Shown here piece after piece: positions 1 through 6,964 of a DNA stretch of 13,420 nt. The stretch comes from Oceanospirillaceae bacterium UBA1126 (lineage in GTDB: Bacteria; Pseudomonadota; Gammaproteobacteria; Pseudomonadales; Balneatricaceae). Position numbers and translations under genes: made by a program. Where the stretch lies: positions 22,002 to 35,421 of the forward strand of contig DCAT01000182.1 in NCBI GenBank assembly GCA_002312935.1, written 5' to 3'. The notes under the pieces were generated by a model that was given only the letters and a program-made list of their open reading frames with translations, ran no database searches and was not told the DNA's origin. The stretch's first letter is position 1. Every line of letters starts with the position of its first letter.

Positions 1-1
1 G

Positions 2-43
2 TCACCCATATAGGCTAGGGTGCCTAGACTTCCTGCTGGGTGA
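2..43. repeat. Nested inverted repeats at the left edge, possible structured RNA or terminator remnant
   Basis: TCACCCA (2-8) is the exact reverse complement of TGGGTGA (37-43). Inside it are two mutually exclusive small stems: TAGGC (11-15) with GCCTA (22-26), and CTAGG (15-19) with CCTAG (23-27). GGGT (38-41) can also pair with ACCC (51-54). This could be the 3' end of a structured RNA, or a hairpin after a gene lying left of the window. It matches no riboswitch or RNA family I know. One plus-strand frame is open from base 3 to the TGA at 69-71, so it could instead be the tail of an upstream coding region. No U-run follows the stem, so a classical terminator is not supported. Confidence 0.3.
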
Positions 44-67
44 TACAAGTACCCCTTTAATCATGAA

Positions 68-96
68 TTGAAATTTAGCTTTTAACTAAGTCTAAA
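68..96 (+). promoter_or_regulatory. Candidate sigma-70 promoter for the small membrane protein, with a tandem repeat
   Basis: TTGAAA (68-73, five of six matches to the -35 consensus) is followed after 17 bases by TCTAAA (91-96, four of six matches to the -10 consensus). Transcription would begin near 103, about 33 bases before the ATG at 136. The nine-base word AAGTCTAAA occurs at 88-96 and again at 105-113, exactly 17 bases apart. One copy overlaps the -10 and the other covers the expected start site, so the repeat could be an operator or a duplicated -10. Seen by eye only. Confidence 0.4.
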
Positions 97-135
97 TTGC
101 CTTAAAGTCTAAAATTTACAATTGAAGATACACAT

Positions 136-345
136 ATGAGTGGGCAACGAAGATTTTTAAAAGTATGGGCTAGAACAGTCGGAATGCCTATTGGTGTGAG
201 TGACGATGACAAGCCGGAGTTCCTCCCAATAGCTCAAACTGATGTCAAAAAAGCACTCGCTTTCAGAACGTTCTGGATAGTTTTACATGTGGTAACCTGT
301 GTTCTTATTATTGCTGGCAATGGTAGAACATTAGGGTGGTGGTAG
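136..345 (+). CDS. Small single-pass membrane protein, unknown function
   Basis: This 69-residue protein matches no family I recognise. The N-terminal part is basic (GQRRFLKVWAR), the middle is soluble with a DDDK acidic patch near residues 23-26, and the C-terminus (about 46-61) is one hydrophobic helix ending in the motif RTLGWW. The basic N-terminus suggests it stays in the cytoplasm, with the short C-terminal tail crossing the membrane (inference). The ATG start is preceded by GAAG (124-127) at an eight-base spacing, and a promoter candidate lies upstream. Composition is protein-like and no competing frame is better, so I think it is real. It has 127 bases after it before the next gene and is probably a separate transcript. 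The role is unknown. Confidence 0.6.
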   Translation: MSGQRRFLKVWARTVGMPIGVSDDDKPEFLPIAQTDVKKALAFRTFWIVLHVVTCVLIIAGNGRTLGWW

Positions 346-379
346 GCTGCTTAAAACCCACTTCATGCTGTTAAACCCA
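346..379 (+). repeat. Imperfect tandem direct repeat after the small membrane gene
   Basis: GCTGCTTAAAACCCA (346-360) and GCTGTTAAACCCA (367-379) match except for two single-base indels, with a 21-base period. They start immediately after the stop codon of the small membrane protein and lie about 90 bases before the DUF1989 gene. They may be a tandem protein-binding site or a slippage duplication. The sequence gives no further clue. Confidence 0.35.
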
Positions 380-472
380 TGTTCTATATTAACTTTTTTA
401 AAGTATGTCGAATTGGTTGGTAAATTTGTGATTAAGTCTGCTTAAGGGCATCCATTTTAATAAGGCCAAACG

Positions 473-1345
473 ATGAAAAACACACCTCACTATGCACCAC
501 CAGCAGACGCCCAGCAGCGCTTGGATATAGCGCCAGTGGTGTGTTATCCCAATGACACCCTACCTGCCTTTGATGAGGCATTTTACAGCAACTTACAGCA
601 AGGCATGACGCTTGTGGATTGCATTACCATTCCTGCCAGAGACGCGCGCAGTTTCGTAGTGCCAAAGGGACATGTATTTCGTATTGTCAGTGTAGAAGGC
701 CCTCAAGTAGGGGATTTAAACCTATGGCACAAAGACAACTTAAACGAACGGTTTTTTAGTGGTAAAACCCGGGCGTTACACGGCACTCATGTGAGCACGG
801 GGGATAAATTATGGAGTAATTTGCCCTACCTAAGGCCCATGGCTACGGTGATTGATGACACGCTAGATTGGTATGGTTGGGATAGCTTTGGGGGTAGCGT
901 GCACGATGTGATTGGCACCCGTTGTGACCCCTATACTAATGAGGCTTTAGGTCAGGACGAGTACCATCATTGCTGCCACTCCAACCTTACGCGAGCGATG
1001 TTAGCTCACACTCAGCTACCCCTAGATACCGCAGAGGCCATGGTACACGATGTGCTAAATGTGTTTATGTGCACAGGGTTTAGTAAAGATACGCATCAAT
1101 ATTTCATGAAAGCCAGCCCAGTAAGGCCAGGGGATCATTTGGCCCTATTTGCAGAAATTGATTTGCTAGGTGCTCTATCAGCTTGCCCAGGTGGTGATTG
1201 TAGTAGCGAGCATTCTAGTGATACATCCAAGTGTTACCCACTCAAGGTGGAAATATATCAGCCCAGGCCAGAGACTTTGATGGGTTGGTCTAGCCCTAGC
1301 GTCAATGGCTATAGTCGTAACCATGGCTTGGATCATAACTCATGA
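473..1345 (+). CDS. DUF1989 / urea-carboxylase-associated family protein
   Basis: This 290-residue protein carries a full DUF1989 domain from about residue 48 to 265. Recognisable signatures are FRIVSVEGPQVGDLNLW (69-85), SVHDVIGTRCDPYTN (142-156), HHCCHSNL (165-172), HDVLNVFMCTG (192-202) and LSACPGGDCS (235-244), followed by CYPLKVEIYQ. The conserved His, Cys and Asp residues (H144, C151, H169, C238) look like metal ligands. Two family members, CgdA and CgdB, have been shown to form carboxyguanidine deiminase in guanidine assimilation. This longer stand-alone form resembles the fungal-type subgroup with no proven reaction, and no urea or guanidine carboxylase is nearby, so I assign no substrate. 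The ATG is supported by TAAGG (461-465) at a seven-base spacing. The stop codon overlaps the dtd start by four bases, so the two are probably translationally coupled. Confidence 0.88.
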   Translation: MKNTPHYAPPADAQQRLDIAPVVCYPNDTLPAFDEAFYSNLQQGMTLVDCITIPARDARSFVVPKGHVFRIVSVEGPQVGDLNLWHKDNLNERFFSGKTRALHGTHVSTGDKLWSNLPYLRPMATVIDDTLDWYGWDSFGGSVHDVIGTRCDPYTNEALGQDEYHHCCHSNLTRAMLAHTQLPLDTAEAMVHDVLNVFMCTGFSKDTHQYFMKASPVRPGDHLALFAEIDLLGALSACPGGDCSSEHSSDTSKCYPLKVEIYQPRPETLMGWSSPSVNGYSRNHGLDHNS

Positions 1346-1776
1346 AAGCCCTAATGCAGCGAGTTACCCAAGCCAAAGTAGAAGTGGAAGGCCAATGCAT
1401 TGGCCAGATTGACCACGGCATTATGTTGCTATTGGGTGTGGATAAAAACGACAACCAAGCTAAAGCAGACCAGCTGTTACACAAAGTGCTTCACTATCGT
1501 TTTTTTGCTGATGTAGATGGAAAAATGAACCACAACGTACAACAGGTGGGTGGCAATATACTTATTATTAGTCAGTTCACCTTAGTCGCGGATACCAAAA
1601 AAGGCCTGAGGCCTGGTTTCTCTAGCGCGGCTCCACCAGCCCTTGGTGAAGACATGTATAATTACTTTGTAGCCAAGGCAAAAGAAAATATTTCTGTGGC
1701 TACAGGAAGGTTTGGCGCCGATATGCAGGTAAGTCTTACTAATGATGGCCCAGTAACCTTTTTGCTAGAGGTGTAG
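1342..1776 (+). CDS. dtd: D-aminoacyl-tRNA deacylase
   Basis: This 144-residue cytoplasmic enzyme hydrolyses D-amino acids (and glycine mischarged on tRNA-Ala) from tRNA, a chiral proofreading step in translation. The length is typical for bacterial DTD. Both diagnostic motifs are intact: SQFTL (77-81), which carries the active-site Thr, and NDGPVT (134-139), with the Gly-cisPro pair G136-P137 that excludes L-aminoacyl substrates. The N-terminus (MKALMQRVTQAKVEVEG) is also standard, which fixes the start. The ATG lies inside the last codons of the DUF1989 gene (ATGA overlap). The only Shine-Dalgarno-like sequence is GGA at 1330-1332, so it likely depends on translation of the upstream gene. 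Identity is near certain. Confidence 0.97.
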   Translation: MKALMQRVTQAKVEVEGQCIGQIDHGIMLLLGVDKNDNQAKADQLLHKVLHYRFFADVDGKMNHNVQQVGGNILIISQFTLVADTKKGLRPGFSSAAPPALGEDMYNYFVAKAKENISVATGRFGADMQVSLTNDGPVTFLLEV

Positions 1777-1777
1777 A

Positions 1778-1796
1778 TCGGCACTTTAACTGCCGA
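1778..1796 (+). terminator. Weak hairpin in the convergent dtd-selO gap
   Basis: TCGGCA (1778-1783), a seven-base loop and TGCCGA (1791-1796) form a perfect six-pair stem two bases after the dtd stop. The gap between the convergent dtd and selO genes is only 41 bases. No clear U-run follows on either strand, so this is at best a weak terminator. Its position is the main argument for it. Confidence 0.3.
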
Positions 1797-1817
1797 CTCT
1801 AGCGTCTTTGGGCGCGG

Positions 1818-3311
1818 TCAAGTGCCACAAAAAGTATGCTGCACTGCTTCTTGTGGCATTGGAGCAAGGGCAAATGACTTTAGTTTTTTCTGGTAATTAC
1901 AAGGAGACTGGACCACCTTTAACAAGGCGTAAAAGGGTTGGTAATCACCCATATCTTCGGCGGCTCTTATAACCAACTCAACCTGATGATTACGGGCAAT
2001 AAATGCTGGATTAGCCAGATTCATTTGCTCATAGCGTTGCTCGTTGGTTTGTAGATCTGTGGCTAAGCGTTGCTGCCATTGTTGCAGCCACACAGATAAC
2101 TCGTGCGGGGCAATAAAGCTGTCACCAAGAGTTTGGTGCTGTGTGGGTGTGGCTATCTGATCCACTAAATACCTAAAGCACAAAGTAAAATCTAACTGAT
2201 GCTCAGCCATTATGGCCAAGAGTTGCTGGGTTAATACTTGATCGCCAGGTTGTGGCTCACCCATACCAAGCTTATTACTCATTATGCGTTGATATGCCAT
2301 ACCATAATGCTTTGCATAGTCATCAAGTGCTTGTTGTGCATCTACTAGTGCCTGGTCGCTATCTGTGTTTAAAATTGGCAACAGTGCTTGCGCCAGACGG
2401 GTGACATTCCATTGGCCTATGCCAGGCTGTTGGTTATAACGGTAGCGGCCTTGGCGATCAATAGAACTAAACACCTTATCAGGGTTAAACTCGTCCATAA
2501 AAGCACAGGGGCCATAGTCGACTGTGGCACCACAAATGAGCACGTTATCGGTGTTCATTACGCCATGAATAAAGCCAAACCCTTGCCATTGAGCAATGAG
2601 CTTAGCCTGGCGCTCTATCACTTCATTGAGCAATGCCAAGTATGGCTGTGGCTGCTTTATTAGATGTGGAAAATGCCGCTGAAGACAATAATCTGCTAGT
2701 GTTTTAACGCCATCATCATCGCCCTGCATGGCAAAATTTTCAAAGCTACCAACGCGTATGTGACTGGGTGCAATGCGAGTTAATACAGCACCTGGTGCCG
2801 GGCTTTGGCGCATTACTGTCTCGCCTGTTGCTACAGCAGCAAGGCTGCGGGTCGTCGGTACGCCTAAAGCTGCCATTGCTTCACTAAGCAGGTATTCCCT
2901 TAGCACTGGGCCTAAGGGTGAGCGCCCATCACCACGACGAGAATAGGGTGTTGGCCCAGAGCCTTTAAGCTGCAAGTCAAAGCGCTTGCCACTGGGTGAA
3001 ACAATTTCACCTAAAAGATGCGCCCTGCCATCACCTAATTGGGGGTTAAACGAACCAAATTGGTGGCCTGCATAGGCTTGAGCCATTGGTGTGGAACCCA
3101 TGGCGGTTTGATTGCCAGCTAGCACTTGCAGGGCTTCATCAGATGCTAGCCATTGAGGGTCTATGCCTAGCTCTTTGGCAAGAACTGGGTTATGGATAAT
3201 AGGTGTCGCATTAGCTACGCGAACGGGCTTTGCATAGCTATAAAAACGCTCTGGCAGGCTAGCAAAAGTGGTATCAAATTGTGGGCTCACGGTGGGGGTT
3301 GGGGTGTTCAT
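1818..3311 (-). CDS. selO: Protein adenylyltransferase SelO (YdiU family pseudokinase AMPylase)
   Basis: SelO is a kinase-fold enzyme that binds ATP in a flipped orientation and transfers AMP to Ser, Thr or Tyr of target proteins. It is linked to oxidative stress in E. coli. This 497-residue protein is full length. Active-site residues can be placed: R96 in GDGRAHLL, K116 in LQLKGSG, E139 in LREYLLSEA, D255 and N256 in HGVMNTDN, and D265 in DYGP. All sit at a constant three-residue offset from my recollection of Pseudomonas SelO numbering. The C-terminus ends in FCGT, with C495 in the region where other members have Cys or selenocysteine. The segment KVFSSIDRQGRY lacks the Cys found in the ICNHSD form of E. 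coli-type SelO. It lies nine bases downstream of uvrD, and its AGG Shine-Dalgarno overlaps the uvrD stop, so it is probably co-transcribed and coupled. Confidence 0.96.
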   Translation of the reverse strand: MNTPTPTVSPQFDTTFASLPERFYSYAKPVRVANATPIIHNPVLAKELGIDPQWLASDEALQVLAGNQTAMGSTPMAQAYAGHQFGSFNPQLGDGRAHLLGEIVSPSGKRFDLQLKGSGPTPYSRRGDGRSPLGPVLREYLLSEAMAALGVPTTRSLAAVATGETVMRQSPAPGAVLTRIAPSHIRVGSFENFAMQGDDDGVKTLADYCLQRHFPHLIKQPQPYLALLNEVIERQAKLIAQWQGFGFIHGVMNTDNVLICGATVDYGPCAFMDEFNPDKVFSSIDRQGRYRYNQQPGIGQWNVTRLAQALLPILNTDSDQALVDAQQALDDYAKHYGMAYQRIMSNKLGMGEPQPGDQVLTQQLLAIMAEHQLDFTLCFRYLVDQIATPTQHQTLGDSFIAPHELSVWLQQWQQRLATDLQTNEQRYEQMNLANPAFIARNHQVELVIRAAEDMGDYQPFYALLKVVQSPCNYQKKLKSFALAPMPQEAVQHTFCGT

Positions 3312-3320
3312 TGTCTATAC

Positions 3321-5546
3321 CTATAGGTTTTCTAGCTTCGCATAGGCTAACACTAGCCATTTGCTGCCTTCGTTTTCAAAGTTCACCTGCACCCGTGCCT
3401 GAGGCCCAGATCCTTCAGAATTTACTACGGTGCCTATACCAAATAAAGGGTGTCGTACGCTTTGACCTAAGGCAACCACGGGGGTTTCTAGCACTTGATG
3501 ACGACCCCAACGGTCATACTTTTTGGTTGGGGTGGGTCTGGCAGTGACTGGTCTGCTAATGCTAGATTTAAGTCGCACTTCGTTCATTAAACCTTCTGGC
3601 ACTTCGGCAATAAAGCGTGAGGGCCGGTTGAAGGTTTCTTGGCCATGTAAGCGGCGGCTTTCAGCATAGGAAATAAACAGCTTTTGCATAGCACGAGTAA
3701 TGCCCACATAACAAAGGCGGCGCTCTTCTTCTAAACGATCTCCTTCTTCAAGTGACATTTTGTGAGGAAATAAGCCTTCTTCAACACCCCCTAAAAATAC
3801 CACTGGAAACTCAAGGCCTTTGGCTGAGTGCAAGGTCATTAATTGCACACTGTCTTCTGATTCATCAGCTTGTTGTTCGCCAGCATCAAGCGCTGCTTGG
3901 TCTAGCATGGCTGCTAATGGGGTAGTAGCCACTGGGTCTAGCTCGCCATCAGGGTCGTTAGACTCCTGAACTGGGTTCCAAGAGTTGGCAAATTCTTTGG
4001 CGGCACTCACTAGCTCTTTAAGGTTCTCTATACGTGTTTGGGCCTTTTCACCTTTCTCTTTAAGGTGGTGCTGTACTAAGCCAGATTGCTGGATAACAAG
4101 ATCCACCATTTCATGTAGGGCGATCTCGCTGGTTTCTTCATCCAGTCGGTTGATAAGGTTAACGAAGCTTTCAATGGCATTGTGTGCGCGCGCAGGCAGT
4201 GAGCTATGGCCCAGAGTTTGGTTGGTGCTGTCCCACATTGAGCAGCCTTCAGCACGGGCGTTTTGGCGAATTTTAGCCACAGTTGCTGCGCCTACTCCCC
4301 GGGTAGGCACATTGAATACCCGCTCCATTGCGGCATCGTCATTACGGTTTTTAATAAGCCGTAAATAAGCCAGGGCATTACGGATTTCTAGGCGATCATA
4401 GAAACGTTGGCCACCATAAATTCGATAAGGCATTTGTGCCCGAATTAATGCTTCTTCCAGTACACGAGACTGGGCGTTAGAGCGATAAAGAATGGCACAT
4501 TCGGCACGTAGACCACCCTCTTTTTGCCACTGATCAATCTGATCAACGATGAAGCGCGCCTCATCCATTTCATTAAATGCTGCATACAGTGCGATGGGTT
4601 CGCCGTCCTTACCGTCAGTCCATAGATTTTTGCCAAGGCGGCCACTGTTGTTTGAAATAACGCCATTTGCTGCTTTAAGTATAGTGCCAGTAGAGCGGTA
4701 GTTTTGCTCTAAGCGAACGGTAATGGCATTACCAAAGTCGCGCTCAAAGTGTTGGATGTTTTCTATTTTTGCACCACGCCAACCATATATGGATTGGTCG
4801 TCATCACCCACAGCCATTACTTTAGCGGCAGAGCCAGACAATACCCTAAGCCAAGCATATTGAATGGTATTGGTGTCTTGAAACTCGTCCACCAGCATAT
4901 GTTTAAAACGGCCTTGGTAATGGGCCAATAAAGCACTGTTATTGAGCCATAATTCGTGGCTGCGAAGCAGGAGCTCGCCAAAATCTACTAATCCAGCACG
5001 CTCGCAAGCCTGATGGTAGGCTGCATACACTTTTACCTGCGTATCCAGTTGAAAGTCACCATGGGTTTCTATGTGTTGTGCTCGCTTGCCTTCATCTTTA
5101 CAGCCATTAATAAATTGCTGAAACTGGCGAACAGGCCAGCGGCTTTCGTCTAACTGCATTTCTTTGCACAGCCTTTTAAGGATGCTGAGCTGGTCATCGC
5201 TATCTAAAATTTGAAATTCTTTTTGTAAGCCGGCTTCTTGCCAGTGGCGCCGCAGAAGTCGATGAGCCAGACCATGGAATGTACCCACCCACAATTGCTG
5301 TGTATCTAGGCCCATGAGGCTTTCGATACGAGCACGCATTTCTCGTGCCGCTTTATTGGTAAAAGTAACTGCCATAATGGACCAAGGAGAAATATTCTCT
5401 GCTTCAATTAGCCATGCAATCCGATGTACCAGTACACGGGTTTTACCACTGCCAGCGCCTGCCAATATTAGTAAGTTTTCTTCAGGCGCAGCAACAGCCT
5501 CACGTTGTGAGCTGTTGAGTTCATCTAAAAGGCGAGAAACATCCAT
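3321..5546 (-). CDS. uvrD: DNA helicase II UvrD
   Basis: This 741-residue superfamily 1A 3'-5' helicase acts in nucleotide excision repair and methyl-directed mismatch repair. Visible motifs are the Q motif LNSSQREAV (10-18), Walker A AGAGSGKT (29-36), TFTNKAAREM (61-70), Walker B with VDEFQD (219-224), GDDDQSIYGWRGA (247-259), LEQNYRST (279-286), LMTLHSAKGLEF (569-580) and EERRLCYVGITRAM (607-620). The C-terminal Tudor-like domain that contacts RNA polymerase in UvrD and PcrA is present (about 692-741, SVRHPLFGIGTVV). That domain and the MDVSRLLDELNSSQ start favour UvrD over Rep. The start has only a weak GGA upstream. I see no LexA-type CTGT-N8-ACAG site in the upstream region, so SOS control is not supported here. 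First gene of the unit with selO. Confidence 0.97.
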   Translation of the reverse strand: MDVSRLLDELNSSQREAVAAPEENLLILAGAGSGKTRVLVHRIAWLIEAENISPWSIMAVTFTNKAAREMRARIESLMGLDTQQLWVGTFHGLAHRLLRRHWQEAGLQKEFQILDSDDQLSILKRLCKEMQLDESRWPVRQFQQFINGCKDEGKRAQHIETHGDFQLDTQVKVYAAYHQACERAGLVDFGELLLRSHELWLNNSALLAHYQGRFKHMLVDEFQDTNTIQYAWLRVLSGSAAKVMAVGDDDQSIYGWRGAKIENIQHFERDFGNAITVRLEQNYRSTGTILKAANGVISNNSGRLGKNLWTDGKDGEPIALYAAFNEMDEARFIVDQIDQWQKEGGLRAECAILYRSNAQSRVLEEALIRAQMPYRIYGGQRFYDRLEIRNALAYLRLIKNRNDDAAMERVFNVPTRGVGAATVAKIRQNARAEGCSMWDSTNQTLGHSSLPARAHNAIESFVNLINRLDEETSEIALHEMVDLVIQQSGLVQHHLKEKGEKAQTRIENLKELVSAAKEFANSWNPVQESNDPDGELDPVATTPLAAMLDQAALDAGEQQADESEDSVQLMTLHSAKGLEFPVVFLGGVEEGLFPHKMSLEEGDRLEEERRLCYVGITRAMQKLFISYAESRRLHGQETFNRPSRFIAEVPEGLMNEVRLKSSISRPVTARPTPTKKYDRWGRHQVLETPVVALGQSVRHPLFGIGTVVNSEGSGPQARVQVNFENEGSKWLVLAYAKLENL

Positions 5547-5820
5547 TATTGTATCCGTGTGAGTGTGGCAAGTAAGCGTTTATATATCACCTAAATCAAA
5601 TCTATAGTGCGTTGCCCAACTGATCTGACCATTACACTTAAGTCTAGTTGCCAGCCTAGAGCTAAAAGCGTATGTTTACTGGAGCTACGATAATTTTTGG
5701 GTTAGTTAGGGCATTAACTTAACACCTATTGTAACTTCAGATAAGGTAAATATCACGATTGTGAGTGAGTTACTTTTCTATTGTGTTGACTAAAAAAAAA
5801 TAATACTGGAGAACTTAGAA
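5547..5820. other. Divergent intergenic region between uvrD and the TRAP operon
   Basis: These 274 bases must hold the promoters for both divergent units. On the plus strand a clear Shine-Dalgarno, GGAGAA (5808-5813), lies seven bases before the dctP ATG. A TTGACT at 5786-5791 resembles a -35 box, but TAATAC (5801-5806) is too close to be its -10. A short dyad TCAC-GATT-GTGA lies at 5753-5764, and a TTAGTTA / TAACTTA near-dyad lies around 5703-5721. Either could be an operator. I find no sigma-54 TGGCAC-N5-TTGC site and no HexR-like palindrome. No ORF or RNA gene is evident. Confidence 0.6.
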
Positions 5821-6915
5821 ATGGAAAGACGTGAGATATTAAAGAAAGGCTTGGTTGGTCTAGGTGGAGCAGCAGTTGCTTCTACTATTGCTGCACCAGC
5901 TATTGCCAAAGAACGCGTAGAAATTGCTATGGTAGCAACTTGGGGCCGAGATTTCCCAGGTTTAGGTACCGGTGCTCAGCGTTTTGCGCAACGTTTAAAT
6001 GATATGAGTGATGGCCGTATACAAGTAACATATTATGCTGCCAATGAACGTGTAAAAGCGTTTGACTCATTCGATGAGGTAGCTTCAGGCAATGCTCAAA
6101 TGTACCACGGTGCTGAGTACTACTGGAAAGGTAAACACCCAGGTTGGGCTTACTTCACCTCTGTTCCTTTTGGCCTAACCTACACAGAGATGAACGCTTG
6201 GATTCGTTTTGGTGGTGGCCAAGAATTATGGGATGAGTTGGGTGCAGATTACGGCCTTAAAGGCCTAATGTGTGGCAACACTGGCGTCCAAATGGGTGGT
6301 TGGTTCCGCAAGGAAATGAACAGTGTAGATGACTTTAAAGGCTTGAAGATGCGTATGCCTGGTCTTGGTGGCGACGTATTGGCTAAGTTAGGTGGTTCTC
6401 CTGTTTCCTTACCAGGGGGTCAGATTTATGAAAACCTAATCTCTGGTTCTATTGATGCAACCGAGTGGGTTGGTCCTTGGAACGATGAGTTAATGAAGTT
6501 CTACGAAGCCGCTAAGTACTACTATTACCCAGGAATGCATGAGCCAGGTGCTATGCTAGCCTGTGGCATGAATAAGACTTGGTGGGATGGGTTGAGCAAA
6601 TCTGATCAACTCATGATTGAAGCAGCGTCTTCTATGGAAAATGACGTGATGATGTCAGAGTACAATGCCAAGAACGGTGCGGCGCTTAAGCGTTTAGTGA
6701 ATGATCAAGGTGTGAAGCTTCGCCAGTTCAACGATGACATTTACGATGGCTTTGCTGAAGCTTCTGAAGAAGTGTTTGCCGAAGTTCAAGAGCATAGTGA
6801 TTTGGCTAATCGTATTCATCAGAGCTTTGTTACTGCACGTACCGATATCGGTGCATGGGCAGAAATTTCTGATCAAGCGTATCTAACTCAGCGTAACCGC
6901 GCACTAGGCGGTTAA
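5821..6915 (+). CDS. dctP: TRAP transporter periplasmic substrate-binding protein, TakP-like, Tat-exported
   Basis: This 364-residue DctP-family binding protein delivers a carboxylate to the DctQ-DctM permease. The N-terminus is a twin-arginine signal (ERREILKKG, R3-R4, then a hydrophobic stretch) with a likely cleavage after AIA at residue 29. That implies export of the folded protein, unlike most DctP proteins, which use Sec. The family Arg that clamps the ligand carboxylate is R178 in LKMRMPG. Q157, E215 and W216 occupy places equivalent to the residues I recall as sodium or 2-oxo-acid contacts in TakP. The segment EYYWKGKHPGWAYFTSVPFG (99-118) fits the mannitol/chloroaromatic/2-oxo-acid branch. 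A 2-oxo acid or similar carboxylate is therefore the best guess, not a proven ligand. GGAGAA upstream decides the start. It is the first gene of an operon with dctQ and dctM. Confidence 0.93.
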   Translation: MERREILKKGLVGLGGAAVASTIAAPAIAKERVEIAMVATWGRDFPGLGTGAQRFAQRLNDMSDGRIQVTYYAANERVKAFDSFDEVASGNAQMYHGAEYYWKGKHPGWAYFTSVPFGLTYTEMNAWIRFGGGQELWDELGADYGLKGLMCGNTGVQMGGWFRKEMNSVDDFKGLKMRMPGLGGDVLAKLGGSPVSLPGGQIYENLISGSIDATEWVGPWNDELMKFYEAAKYYYYPGMHEPGAMLACGMNKTWWDGLSKSDQLMIEAASSMENDVMMSEYNAKNGAALKRLVNDQGVKLRQFNDDIYDGFAEASEEVFAEVQEHSDLANRIHQSFVTARTDIGAWAEISDQAYLTQRNRALGG

Positions 6916-6926
6916 TCGTTGGCTCT

Positions 6927-6964
6927 GGGCATACCCTGCGCACACTAGGTGCGCGGGTATGCCC
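6927..6964 (+). promoter_or_regulatory. Strong intercistronic hairpin between dctP and dctQ
   Basis: GGGCATACCC (6927-6936), one bulged T (6937) and GCGCAC (6938-6943) pair perfectly with GTGCGC (6949-6954) and GGGTATGCCC (6955-6964) across the five-base loop ACTAG. This makes a 16-pair stem, followed by an AT-rich stretch (tatttattctt) rather than a clean U-run. It starts 11 bases after the dctP stop. Such hairpins after binding-protein genes commonly stabilise the upstream mRNA or cause partial termination, so that binding protein exceeds permease. The right arm also covers an AGGTG Shine-Dalgarno and the first possible ATG of dctQ (6959), so it may control dctQ translation. Confidence 0.75.

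Noticed and set aside
1821..1860. Eight-base inverted repeat TGCCACAA / TTGTGGCA at the 3' end of selO as a terminator
   Set aside because: It lies almost wholly inside the last codons of selO, has a 20-base loop, and no T-run follows in the direction of selO transcription.
5547..5660. LexA (SOS) box upstream of uvrD
   Set aside because: No CTGT-N8-ACAG palindrome or close variant is present upstream of the uvrD start.
5547..5820. Sigma-54 promoter for the TRAP operon, as in dctA-type systems
   Set aside because: TGGCAAGTAAGCG near 5565 resembles only the -24 half. The -12 TTGC element is missing at the correct spacing.
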